Positions 37,340 to 46,800 of a stretch of DNA of 50,369 nucleotides are shown here, in pieces. A model generated the notes under the pieces. The model did not search any database. It saw only the letters and a program-made list of their open reading frames with translations, and was not told the origin of the DNA. Each line of letters starts with the position of its first letter. Positions within the stretch are counted from its first letter, which is position 1. The stretch comes from Planctomycetota bacterium (GTDB taxonomy: Bacteria > Planctomycetota > Planctomycetia > Pirellulales > Pirellulaceae): assembly GCA_029259935.1 (NCBI GenBank), contig JAJDEH010000312.1:1-50369 (forward strand), read 5' to 3'. A program made the position numbers and the translations under genes.

Positions 37340-38167
37340 TCATGTCGAGGTCCTCAAAACGTCAGGCTGTGGCATTGCACCATCCAATCTTAACATAGTC
37401 TGTCCATCGCAACGTTCGAATAGATCGTTACGCCATTCGACACTCGTGAAACTTGGCGCATTCGTGATCCGCATTCCATTCAAATAGCGGTACCCACTCC
37501 TGATGATGCCAAACTGTTTCGCAAGCGAGTTCGGCTTGCAGTAGAGGCCGACAAGCTGGGGTGACCCACCACAGTAGGGATCAACTGCGGAGAACAACGT
37601 CTCGCAGAAGCAATGAAAGACATTGCGGCTAGTGGACTGGTTCGGCCCAGTATCGTATTGAGTTAAATTTTGGTCAAAGTAAGTACCTCCAGAACCTAGG
37701 GATGCAGTGACCGCGGACTGCGCGGGTAGTGCAAGTTTGGTGGTTCTCCATCCGGTGTCTTTTCGCCAGTCAAGTTGAAAACAAGCGAATGACCGTGGAT
37801 TAACGCGGTCGCGTGACGCAAACACCATCTGAAACATGTTGCCGGACAAGACACCATGCTCTGTCGGGTACTGCTGGAAATGGCCCTTTATCTGCGTGCG
37901 GAAGAGTTCGAATCGTTCCAAGCACGTATTCGATTGCGAGAACAAAAGGCCATTGTTGGCCAAAGCAATTGCCTGTGAAATTGCCATGGATGGAAACAAC
38001 ACGTCGCCACAATATCCGACGATGTCGGGAGAAGTCCTGAAGGCAAATACCTTTCGGCCTTGGTCAAAGTAGCAGTCAGCGCCCCACGACAAGCGACTGT
38101 CAGAAGCTAGGTAAACGGACGCGGGGCCGTGAGAATCAACGCCAACCCAAGATACAAGTAAAGTCAT
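37340..38167 (-). CDS. Proteasome beta-like Ntn-hydrolase fold protein
   Basis: 275 residues from the ATG at 38167. The N-terminus reads MTLLVSWVGVDSHGPASVYL, then ASDSRLSWG and GRKVFAF. If Met is removed, Thr2 becomes N-terminal, as in proteasome and HslV subunits; Asp23 in ASDSR and Lys39 in GRKVF are spaced 16 residues apart like Asp17 and Lys33 of proteasome beta subunits. DIVGYCGDVLFPSMAISQAI matches the following helix. This suggests an Ntn-hydrolase, perhaps a self-compartmentalising peptidase, in a region with broken toxin genes and repeats. No ATPase partner is nearby. Fold assignment is inference from motifs; the protein's C-terminal 100 residues are unrecognised. Confidence 0.65.
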   Translation of the reverse strand: MTLLVSWVGVDSHGPASVYLASDSRLSWGADCYFDQGRKVFAFRTSPDIVGYCGDVLFPSMAISQAIALANNGLLFSQSNTCLERFELFRTQIKGHFQQYPTEHGVLSGNMFQMVFASRDRVNPRSFACFQLDWRKDTGWRTTKLALPAQSAVTASLGSGGTYFDQNLTQYDTGPNQSTSRNVFHCFCETLFSAVDPYCGGSPQLVGLYCKPNSLAKQFGIIRSGYRYLNGMRITNAPSFTSVEWRNDLFERCDGQTMLRLDGAMPQPDVLRTST

Positions 38168-38183
38168 CTGGCTATTGCTGCAT

Positions 38184-38252
38184 GAACGAATTGCGATCTA
38201 CCCGGCTGCTTTGAGACGGTTGGATCGCGCGTTGAAGTTGGCCGCATCGTGA
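38184..38252 (-). repeat. R element, partial copy 3
   Basis: About 69 bases matching the gene-proximal end of R copy 2 (18741-18809): AACGAATTGCGATCT, the stem-loop with CCGGCTGCTTTGAGACGG, and GCGTTGAAGTT. It lies directly upstream of the minus-strand gene starting at 38167, the same place as in R copies 1 and 2. The REP-like part is absent. Confidence 0.8.
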
Positions 38253-38478
38253 TGAATCGCTACAAGGATGCAAACACGTCAGGAATCGTGATGCGCTCAT
38301 CTTAACGAATGGGAAAGGTGATTCGCAAACGGGTGGGACATGGAGTTGGCCGGGTGAGGTGGCGGTCGTTGTACGGAGCGAGAGGATGATAGGGAGTTGG
38401 GGCCGCAGCCAAGAGATGCCTCCCTCTTTTCCCAGTACCGCTCGTGGGGCCGGTTAGCAAGATTGTCTTAGGCGTGTC

Positions 38479-38512
38479 GGCTCGAAGACGTGCGAAGTCA
38501 AATCCTTAGTGG
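38479..38512 (-). repeat. L element, partial copy 3
   Basis: About 34 bases matching the gene-proximal end of L copies (CTAAGGATTTGACTTCGC on the minus strand), starting right behind the stop codon of the small gene at 38513. Between it and R copy 3 are about 225 bases with no gene. Confidence 0.7.
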
Positions 38513-38722
38513 TCATGCACCATTCTTGCCCGTCGGCTTTGGCATTGTTCGGGAATAGTCCCCATTGGGAAGTTCGAAATAACGCTCACCATTGAACGAG
38601 TACACATTGGCGACGCCTAAGCGACGACTTTCCGCTTGGGCCTTGCGAACAGCCGTGCGACAAATTCGCATCAATTCATCGGCCTTCCGAAACGTATCGA
38701 TGTTTTTGAGAACGTCGGCCAT
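38513..38722 (-). CDS. Small protein paired with zeta-type kinase, possible antitoxin or accessory
   Basis: 69 residues from the ATG at 38722, which overlaps the stop of the preceding zeta-like gene (TGATG arrangement); a TTG one codon earlier is not needed. Sequence MADVLKNIDTFRKADELMRI then AVRKAQAESRRLGVANVYSF, ending with YFELPNGDYS. Short proteins with RKAQ..S..LG.P..YS.NG...YELPNG recur directly behind zeta-like P-loop kinases in many bacteria. Its partner here is broken, so it may be a remnant that is still expressed. Confidence 0.7.
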   Translation of the reverse strand: MADVLKNIDTFRKADELMRICRTAVRKAQAESRRLGVANVYSFNGERYFELPNGDYSRTMPKPTGKNGA

Positions 38723-39299
38723 CAATTCTCCACGTCGATGAAAAGTTGAAATTGTGAGAATAGTTCTGCGTCACGAATCGAAACATCCGTTGCCGTGCCG
38801 ACAGCGACATCCTGTGGCTGATTGCCTGAATTATAGATCAGCAACCAATGGTCTGCCAACGGACGATATAGATTCCAAAAGTTGCGAAGGCTGCGCGTGA
38901 AACGGCGACGAACGTCCACTTCCGGAACATCGTGCCCGCCCTTTTGAACTCGCTCCTTCACGCGATCAACGCACGAGTCGGCGGAATCCAAGAACAAGTA
39001 AACGATCGTAATCTCGAATCCGGCGGCCTTGGCGTTTTTCAGCGTTCGTTGGAATGTGCGCCCCGATAGAGTCGATTCAACGACGAAGCTGTCCGAGCCG
39101 GTAGTGGCCACGTCGATTCGGCGCAGAAATTCACGGCTGGCGGCGTTTTGGGCATGAGTTGGATCGTCGGCGACATTTGTTCCGCGATGGCGTCCGCACC
39201 GACCTAGTTACAGCCATGTCGTGCGACATATTCGTCGGCAAATGTCGTTTTCCCAGTGCCATTGGGTCCACCGACGACGATCAGTTCTTTTGTTGTCAC
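38722..39299 (-). pseudogene. Zeta toxin-like P-loop kinase, disrupted
   Basis: Translation from a GTG at 39299 gives TTKELIVVGGPNGTGKTTFA, a perfect Walker A (GGPNGTGKT) of the zeta family, then DEYVARHGCN followed by a TAG at a position where homologues have Tyr. The frame resumes as VGADAIAEQMS and then shifts by one base into DDPTHAQNAASREFLRRIDV, ATTGSDSFVVESTLSG and on to FIDVEN at 38722. Zeta kinases phosphorylate UDP-N-acetylglucosamine or other nucleotides, and FVVESTLSG is the usual substrate-site block. One nonsense change plus one frameshift means no full-length product. Confidence 0.85.
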
Positions 39300-39395
39300 G
39301 AGCCGTCCGTTTGAGTTAATGCACCGCCGCTATTGGTCCATACCAATCATCATGCCCTGGTTGCAGGCAAGATGTCCACCGCGCAGTGCGGCAGT

Positions 39396-39731
39396 GTGCG
39401 GAAAATTTATGGCGAGCATAACAACTGCCCTGCTAATGAAGGCTTATGTCGCGACCGAACCGCGTCCATTGGTCCGCCGTTTTGAAAGCCGTGAAAACGG
39501 CGGCAGCATGTAGCTGCGGGTGCCAGCCCGCAGATTGATAGAAGATCTCTCGTCAAGCCGCGAGAGCGGCGAAAGCAGTTGAGTAATGTTGCTCGATTCG
39601 TCGTGCTGTCGCCGCATTCGCGGCTCGCTTCTTTACCACTGACTATCCGCCGGCTCACGCCAGCGGCTATATGCTGTCGCCGTTTTCACGGCTTTTCCTC
39701 ACGTTGCGGATGTCCATCACGAGTTCGCCAG
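39396..39731 (-). repeat. 340-bp palindrome-rich dispersed repeat, copy B (inverse orientation)
   Basis: Inverse copy of 10364-10704, 29 kb away, with most positions identical. It carries the same set of hairpins: AGCCGTGAAAACGGCGGCAG near 39487-39506, AGCCGCGAGAGCGGCGAAAG near 39557-39576, and the inverse forms near 39605-39625 and 39672-39695. It lies just upstream of the broken zeta gene and next to the partial R copy 4. Confidence 0.85.
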
Positions 39732-39756
39732 CGCCAAGCTAAACCTCTCAATGCCT

Positions 39757-39787
39757 TGTCCGGCTGCTGTGAGACGGTCAGATCGCA
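39757..39787 (+). repeat. R stem-loop, partial copy 4
   Basis: About 31 bases with the R stem-loop core (TCCGGCTGCTGTGAGACGGTC), followed on the plus strand by AGATCGCAATTCGTTAAC. Compared with copies 2 and 3 the flanking AACGAATTGCGATCT is on the opposite side, so the core is inverted relative to its flank. It lies just after the stop of the small gene at 39800. Confidence 0.6.
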
Positions 39788-39799
39788 ATTCGTTAACTC

Positions 39800-40087
39800 T
39801 CATTTCAGTTTGGATCGCGGGAAGAATTTGACGTTGCTTCTGACGATGCCATACCGATCGTGAACGGAATAGTGGCCAGCGGTGTATTCGTTGGCGATTT
39901 GTTCTAGAAACGATTCAGTTGAGTCAGCGAGACATGGGCGAATTGACTTCTCGTGAGCGACCCAGACGACCTGCGTACGTTGGACACAAATCAACGCAAA
40001 GGTAGAACGAACTTGTACGTCTTGGAAGACGCTGACGTCTAGCTCTTCGTTCCGATGTCGCTGCTTCTCCGTCGCCGTCCGTGCCAT
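39800..40087 (-). CDS. Small protein of unknown function (95 residues)
   Basis: ATG at 40087 about 50 bases after the stop of the DUF1552 gene, with AAGAAG upstream. Sequence begins MARTATEKQRHRNEELDVSV and contains STFALICVQRTQVVWVAHEK and EQIANEYTAGHYSVHDRYGI; it looks like a small alpha/beta protein without signal peptide. It is enclosed by an L partial copy at its 5' side and an R partial copy at its 3' side, so it may be cargo of that element rather than part of the DUF1592/DUF1552 operon. No family recognised. Confidence 0.5.
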   Translation of the reverse strand: MARTATEKQRHRNEELDVSVFQDVQVRSTFALICVQRTQVVWVAHEKSIRPCLADSTESFLEQIANEYTAGHYSVHDRYGIVRSNVKFFPRSKLK

Positions 40088-40103
40088 TTCACATTCTTCT
40101 TTT

Positions 40104-40138
40104 CGGCTCGAAAATTCACTCAGCCAAATCCTTAATGG
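40104..40138 (-). repeat. L element, partial copy 4
   Basis: On the minus strand TTAAGGATTTGGCTGAGT followed by TTTTCGAGCCGAA begins immediately behind the stop codon of the DUF1552 gene. It matches the L ends at 17102, 18113 and 38512, with several changes. Confidence 0.6.
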
Positions 40139-41488
40139 TCATGTCAATAGTTGCTGGACCGGTCCCGTGCTGTCCGCGAAGCGCTGTTCCTTCATCCCCA
40201 TGACTTGCGAGTGCGTTAGCCACAAATTTGCGAGTGGCGTTCCATCGGCGCAGTGGAGGTGCTGGCCGGTCCGCAACCTGCCGCCGCCGGAACCGGCGAC
40301 GATGATCGGCAAATCCGTGTATTGATGTGTCGCTCCGTCGCCCAGGCCGGAACCGTACGTGAAGATTGTGTTGTCCAGCAGCGAACTGCCATCCACTTCC
40401 TGGATGCCGTCCATCTTCTCCGCCAGATACGCGAACTGCTCCATGTGGAACTGGTCGACCCGCAGCAGTTGTTCGATGAACTTCTTCTGGTTGTGCGACA
40501 TTTGGTGATGGCTCATCGGCTTGTCGAACAACGATTCGTAGGTGAACGGCGTGTCCCAGCGTTCGGGGCCGATCATCAGCGTGGCCACATTCGTCAGTCC
40601 GGTCTCCAGAGCCGCCACCAGCAGGTCTCCCATCAGGCGGATGTATTCTCCACGTGGCAAGTGCGCTTCCGGCGGTTCTTCCATCGAAACACTCGCCAAT
40701 TCGCCTTTCATTTTTTCAAGTTTGTCCATTTGCTCTTCGATGGACCGGATGCCGTCAAAATATTCGGAAAACTTCTGGCGGTCGGCGCGGCCCAGCCCAC
40801 GCTGCATCGTACGTGCATCTTCGAGAACCAAGTCGGTAATGTTGCGCAGGGCCTGAACCTCCTGGGTGCCGAACATCCGACGATAGGCATTGCGCGGATC
40901 GCGAATCGACGGTGCCACGTGGCCCGTTCCATACCACGAAATGTTGTCGAAATAGATCGATTCCTTGTTGTCGCGATGGCTGTTACAACTAAATTCCAAG
41001 GTGCGAAACGGCGTTGCGTCGCCAACGTGGTCGGCAACCATGTGGTCGAGTGTCCGGGCCAGCGGGTAGACCGACGATTCCACCGAATGGGCTGTAGCGC
41101 TGCTGAGGAAGCAAGACGCGCATTGTGCGTGGACGTCGCTGCCGTTTTGATAGAATCGATCCATGCCGGTGATGAGCGTGACCTTGTGCTTGATCCGCTC
41201 CAACGGCTGCTGAGTGAGTGTCAGTTGTTCGAGTGGATGAAGGCCGACGGAGATCTCGGCCTGTCGCCGGATCTCCTTTTGGCTGCTCGTGAACTTGGGA
41301 ATCGCGGCGTCTTTTTCTCCGGGAAAGAATCCGCGCCGCACGACGCCGATCGGCACATAGAAAATGGCCAATCGCCGCGCCGGCTTTCGGGTGGTGGCAT
41401 CTGCCGCGGAAAGGCTTTCCAGCCACGGCAAGGCCAACGTCGCGCCGGCGGCTCCGCGGAGAAACGTTCGTCTCGTGGTGTGATTCAT
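40139..41488 (-). CDS. DUF1552 domain protein, Tat-exported
   Basis: 449 residues from the ATG at 41488. It begins with a twin-arginine signal (TTRRTFLRGAAGATLALPWL, ESLSAADA). DUF1552 blocks: RLAIFYVPIGVVRRGFFPGE, ITGMDRFYQNGSDVHAQCAS, SVYPLARTLDHMVADHVGDA, YGSGLGDGATHQYTDLPIIV. It follows the DUF1592-type cytochrome gene by 12 bases, the standard pairing in planctomycetes, and the pair is probably co-transcribed and acts in the periplasm. Function unknown; related by fold to DUF1501 proteins. Confidence 0.93.
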   Translation of the reverse strand: MNHTTRRTFLRGAAGATLALPWLESLSAADATTRKPARRLAIFYVPIGVVRRGFFPGEKDAAIPKFTSSQKEIRRQAEISVGLHPLEQLTLTQQPLERIKHKVTLITGMDRFYQNGSDVHAQCASCFLSSATAHSVESSVYPLARTLDHMVADHVGDATPFRTLEFSCNSHRDNKESIYFDNISWYGTGHVAPSIRDPRNAYRRMFGTQEVQALRNITDLVLEDARTMQRGLGRADRQKFSEYFDGIRSIEEQMDKLEKMKGELASVSMEEPPEAHLPRGEYIRLMGDLLVAALETGLTNVATLMIGPERWDTPFTYESLFDKPMSHHQMSHNQKKFIEQLLRVDQFHMEQFAYLAEKMDGIQEVDGSSLLDNTIFTYGSGLGDGATHQYTDLPIIVAGSGGGRLRTGQHLHCADGTPLANLWLTHSQVMGMKEQRFADSTGPVQQLLT

Positions 41489-41500
41489 GGTTTCCTTATG

Positions 41501-43600
41501 TCAACGCGCGGGAGATTCAGTTCGCCCTGCATTCTTATCTTTTTCCGAGTTTCGTCTCTGTAGGAAAGGTTCGCTCAACACGATTTCCTTAATCAGAGAC
41601 TGAACGCGGTAATCGGCGGCGGCAGTCTCTTGGACAATATGATCTAGTGCCAGCGAATCCGCGACCCCAACCTCGCGTCCCAGGCTAAACGAAAGCAGAT
41701 GCGAGGCGAAGGCGCGCGTAAAGCGCTCTTTCTCCGTGAGCAGTGCATCCTTGAAGTCGACGATATCGGTGAACTTGTGCTTGCCGAACAGCGTGCCGCT
41801 GGCGTCCACAGTTCGCCCGTTGTCGTAAGTATCTCGCCAAATACCGGCCGCGTCGAAGTTCTCCAACGCAAATCCCAAGGGATCGATCCGCTGGTGACAG
41901 CCCGCGCAATCGGCCCGTTTGCGGTGTGCGACGAATCGCTCGCGCAGCGTTAGGTCCTTCTCTTCCACGCTCGGCTTATCGGCCAGCGGCGGCACGTTGG
42001 CGGGCGGGGGCTCGGGCGGATCGTTAAGGATCACGCCCGCGATCCACGCGCCGCGCGTAATCGGTTGCGTGCGGGTCGCGTTGGAAGTCATCGTCATCAC
42101 CGCCGCGTTCGTGATCACGCCCCCTTGCCGCCGGTCGGTGACGGGAACACGCCGGAACTGCACCACCACGGGCGACCCGGCCTTTCCCTGAGAGCCGTCG
42201 CGATACCAAGCCTGCAGCAAATTGCTGCGGTAACTGAAATCGGAATCGACGAATTTGAGGATCGATTGGTCTTCGATCAGCACCGTCTCGAACAGCAGCA
42301 GTGGTTCCAACATCATGTGCATGCTGGCCCGGTACTTTGAGAAATAGAACTGAGGATACCGCTGCGGATCAGGCGTCGAGGAAACGATGCGTTCCAATTG
42401 CAGCCATTGGGCGGGGAAGCTGTCGCAGAACCGTTTCAGACGTCGGTCGCGCAACATCCGCTCAAGCTGCGCGGTCAAAATCTCCGGCTCGTGCAGTTTT
42501 CCCGTCGCGGCCGCGTCGAGCAGCGCCTGGTCTGGAATGCTGCCCCACAAGAAGAAGGACAACCGCGACGCCAAGTCAAAATCGCCGGTCGGCTTTGCGT
42601 CTTGGTCCGTCTGGCCCTGATCGTAAAGGTAGAAAAAGCGAGGCGACGCGAGGACGGCCGCGGCCGCCGATTTCATGCCGTTGGTAAACGACTCGCCGTT
42701 TCCGATTTGGGTCAACACGTATCCGGCGTAGCGGTCCAGCAACGGGTCGTCGACCGGCCGGCGAAACGCCCGTGTCAGAAGATTCCGCAGTCGCTGACGG
42801 ACGATGGTTTCGGTATCTGATTTTTCTCTTGCCGTGGGCGGAGCGAAGAACTGGGGCCAAATTCCACAAGTCGTCGCGTTGAAATCCGCGCTCTCGACAA
42901 TCGACCGGCTGAGCCTCAAAAACGATTCGAGCAAAAGCGGGGAAAGCGAAAGGTGGTCGCCCCGATTATCGAATCCGTTTTCGGCACGAAGATCTTGCGG
43001 AAACGCCGCGACTCCCGCCAGCCGTCTCTCAATCAATTGCGATTTACCCAGCGGCCGGCTGCCGACTCGGACCACTTCCGGCATTTTGCCGCTTTGCGGC
43101 TGAAAGTAATCGCCATACTCCCGCATCATGCGTTCCGGCAGCGGGAAGACCACGACATTAAGCTGGAACAGATCTTGAACCGCATTGTTGTATTGAAACC
43201 GGTTCATGCGGCGAATCGGCGTTTGCGGCAGCTCGTTCTTCGACTCGACCGCCTGTCGCAACAACTGCCGCAATTGCAGCACTATTTTCTTTCGCGTTTC
43301 CAACGGCAGGGGCGGCTCGTCTTCCGGCGGCATGTATCCCGAGTCCACCACCTCGATCAACTCTCGAATCATCTCCGGAGTCGCCATCAAATCCTTGGCA
43401 CTTTTCAACGCGAAGAGATTGACGTCCCCCTTCGCCTTTCCGCCTTTCCCGTGACATTTAACGCAATTCTTCTGAAAAACAGGCTGAATCGCATCGGTGG
43501 AATCACCCGAACTGGCGGCCGGCGGACGTTCTTCCCCCGGTGAACGGCTCGCCGGCAAAAGAGCGATCGTCAGAATCGTGGCGGTTACAACTCGCTTCAT
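41501..43600 (-). CDS. Planctomycete cytochrome-like protein with DUF1587/1592/1588/1585 domains
   Basis: 699 residues from the ATG at 43600, with AAGGTCTT upstream. Signal peptide about 1-22, then a haem motif CVKCHGKGG at residues 46-50. DUF1587 starts with IRRMNRFQYNNAVQDLF, DUF1595/1592 in VRQRLRNLLTRAFRRPVDDP and FDLASRLSFFLWGSIPDQAL, DUF1588 in RRQGGVITNAAVMTMTSNAT and ADCAGCHQRIDPLGFALENF (second CxxCH near 567), and DUF1585 at the end (FASHLLSFSLGREVGVAD). These proteins pair with DUF1552; role unknown, thought to be redox-linked in the periplasm. First gene of a two-gene operon. Confidence 0.94.
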   Translation of the reverse strand: MKRVVTATILTIALLPASRSPGEERPPAASSGDSTDAIQPVFQKNCVKCHGKGGKAKGDVNLFALKSAKDLMATPEMIRELIEVVDSGYMPPEDEPPLPLETRKKIVLQLRQLLRQAVESKNELPQTPIRRMNRFQYNNAVQDLFQLNVVVFPLPERMMREYGDYFQPQSGKMPEVVRVGSRPLGKSQLIERRLAGVAAFPQDLRAENGFDNRGDHLSLSPLLLESFLRLSRSIVESADFNATTCGIWPQFFAPPTAREKSDTETIVRQRLRNLLTRAFRRPVDDPLLDRYAGYVLTQIGNGESFTNGMKSAAAAVLASPRFFYLYDQGQTDQDAKPTGDFDLASRLSFFLWGSIPDQALLDAAATGKLHEPEILTAQLERMLRDRRLKRFCDSFPAQWLQLERIVSSTPDPQRYPQFYFSKYRASMHMMLEPLLLFETVLIEDQSILKFVDSDFSYRSNLLQAWYRDGSQGKAGSPVVVQFRRVPVTDRRQGGVITNAAVMTMTSNATRTQPITRGAWIAGVILNDPPEPPPANVPPLADKPSVEEKDLTLRERFVAHRKRADCAGCHQRIDPLGFALENFDAAGIWRDTYDNGRTVDASGTLFGKHKFTDIVDFKDALLTEKERFTRAFASHLLSFSLGREVGVADSLALDHIVQETAAADYRVQSLIKEIVLSEPFLQRRNSEKDKNAGRTESPAR

Positions 43601-43817
43601 ATTGGCATAAGACCTTGATACAAAAAGAGGCTCGGTGGCGGCGTTTCATTCTATCACCTAGAAAGACGAGCCGTCCAACGGAGGCGGTGAGTAGCGTCGG
43701 GTGTTTCAGGAACCCGCGGCAGGGAATTCCGGGGGCCTAATGCGTTGACTATCGCCGAGCAGCCATCGAGAATATAGTCCCAACACTCTTCTTATTCCCC
43801 TCCGTGGAGTCATTGCG

Positions 43818-46800
43818 ATGCGATCTGTCGACTTCTCCAATTTTCGATTGTTCATTCCAGCACTCGCGATTGCGTTGATACCCGGTCTGCTGTTCAACGC
43901 CGGTGAGGCTGCCTTGGCTGACGACGCGCGGTCAACCAACGAAGCCAACAAGAAGGACAGCTCGCCGGACGACAAGAAGGAGGAGAAAGAGAAAAAGCAA
44001 CCCAAGAAGACCAAGAAAGAAAACCCGACGAAACAGCGGCTCGATTCGATCGAGGAAAAGCTGGACGCGCTGGGGAAAAAGATCGAGTCGCTCGTTGACC
44101 AACCGTCAGCCGCGAAGCAGAACGACGAAACCAAGCAGCCAGCAGGCCAACCGAGTAAGCCCAATCCTCCAGGGCAGCGCCGTCCGGCTGGACAACAAAA
44201 GCTGCGGCCGACAAGTCTAAAGCTCGACTCGGCTTGGCTGCGGGACATTCCTTGGCGATCGCTGGGTCCGGCGAATATGGGCGGTCGAATTACCGACCTC
44301 GTCGTACACGATCAGGACCCGTCGCTGTGGTGGATTGCGACGGCTTCCGGTGGCTTGCTGAAGACGACGAATCAGGGCATCACGTTGGAGCATCAGTTCG
44401 ACCATGAAGCCACGGTTTCGATCGGCTGCATCGCGGCGGACCCGAAAAATCGAAACGTCCTGTGGGTGGGAACGGGCGAAGCCAATCCTCGCAACTCGGT
44501 GTCGTACGGCGACGGCGTCTACAAGTCGATCGACGGCGGCAAGACGTGGAAGAACATGGGACTGAAACAGAGCTTTCAGATCGGCCGCATTCTGATTCAT
44601 CCTGACAACACGGATGTCGTTTATGTTGGCGTTCTTGGACGCCTGTACGGCCCGAACCGGGAACGCGGCGTTTACAAGACCACCGACGGCGGCTCGACCT
44701 GGGAACAGGTTTTGTATGTCGACGACAATACGGGTGCCATCGACATGATCATGCACCCGACGAATCCGGAAGTGATCATCGCCGGCATGTGGGATCGCAT
44801 GCGCGACGGTTTCGACGCCTGGCCGGGCAGTGAACCTCGGCCGGAAGGGATCGACAGTTACGATCCGATTCGCAAATGGGGACCCGGCGCCGGGTTGTAT
44901 AAGACAACGGACGGCGGTAAGAACTGGAAAAAGCTGGACAAGGGACTGCCTTCCGGCATGACCGGCCGCATCGGACTCGACTGGCAACGAAAATCGCCGC
45001 ATACGATTTACGCCATCATCGATTGCGAAGATATCGGCAAGGGACCGAAACCGTTCGCCGCCTTTCTCGGCGCGGTCGGTACCGACAAGGATGGCAAGCC
45101 CGTCGTTACTCAGATTTATCCCGACAGCCCGGCGGCCAAAGCGGGCGTCAAGGTCGGCGATGTGCTCAAGCGAGTGGATGACAAGGAGATCACCAAATTC
45201 GATCAGTTATTGGAAGGACTTCAAAAGAAGAAGGTCGGCGGCAAGGTGGCGTTGTCCCTGCAACGGGGCGACAAAGAAATCGCGATCGAAACGAAATTGG
45301 CGGGCCGTCCGGGTGCGCAGCAAGCTCCCCAAGTCTGGCTTGGCGTGGCTGGCGAAGACCGCGAGGGAAAAGTCGTACTCACCCGAGTCATCAACGGCGG
45401 TCCGGCCGCCAAAGCCAAATTGAAAGTTGGCGACGTGGTCAGCAAGATCGAGGGAAAGGACCCCAAGGGTTACCAGAAACTGATCGCTCGCGTGCAAGAA
45501 GCGGCGGCGGGCGAAAAGCTGAAGCTTCAGGTGACACGCGGTGACGAATCACTTGACGTCACGGTGACGGTTGAAGAGCGGCCGGGCCAACGACGACCGC
45601 CGGCCCGCAGCAACGCCTTCATGGGGATTCAGGGCGAAAACGCGGAAGGTGGCGGCGCGTCGCTGACCAACATCACCGATGGTGGCCCCTCGGCAAAATC
45701 CGGGCTCAAAGCGGGCGACATCGTCAAGAAGATCGACGGCAAGGACATCGCCAATTATCAAGGGTTGGTAAACGAGATTCGCCGCCGGCAGCCCGACGAC
45801 ATCATGAAAGTCGCCGTTCAGCGGGGCAAGGAAACCAAGAACATCGAGGTCAAGCTTGGCGACCGTCGCAGCGCATCGGGAAACCGGCCCTATACCTATT
45901 CCCTGTTCGGCCAGCGGCCCAACATCCAGGATCAGCAGGGGGCGAAGGGAAGTGACTACGGCGGAATTTACAAGTCGACCGACGCGGGCGAAACGTGGCA
46001 GCGAGTTAATTCTCTAAATTCACGGCCGATGTACTTCAGTGTTGTTCGGGTCGATCCGAGTGACGATCAGCGCGTTTACGTGATGGGAGTTTCCCAGTTC
46101 CGTTCCAAGAACGGTGGAATCACGTTCACTCCGGACTTCGGTCGCGGCGTTCATCCCGACGGCCACGACTTGTGGATCGATCCCAACGACGGGCGTCACA
46201 TGGTCACCGGCGGCGACGGCGGTTTCTATGTCACGTATGACTACGGCGATCACTGGGATCACATTAATACCGCGGCGGTGGGCCAGTTCTATCACGCAGC
46301 CATCATTCCCAAACAGCCGTACTGGGCGGTGGGCGGCTTGCAAGACAACGGCTCGTGGGCCGGGCCGGCAATTAGCCGGGCGGGCGGAGCGATCAATGAA
46401 GATTGGATTTCGGTCAGTGGCGGCGACGGATTCGTGTGCCGAGTCGATCCGAACGATCCGGATCTGCTCTACTTCGAAAGCCAGAACGGCATGATGGGCC
46501 GTCGTCACTTGAAAACCGGTGAACGCGCCTCGATTCGGCCGCCGCGAGTGAATGGCGTCACGTATCGCTTTAACTGGAACACACCTTTTATTCTTTCAAA
46601 CCACAATTCGAAGATTTTCTATTGTGCCGGCAACTATGTCTTCCGGTCGCTCGACCGGGGCAACAACCTGCAAGCCATCTCGCCGGAAATCACGCTGACC
46701 AAACGCGGCTCGGCGACCGCAATTTCGGAATCGCCTCGCGACCCCAATGTGATGTACGCCGGCACCGACGACGGTGCCTTGTGGGTAACGCGCGACGGCG

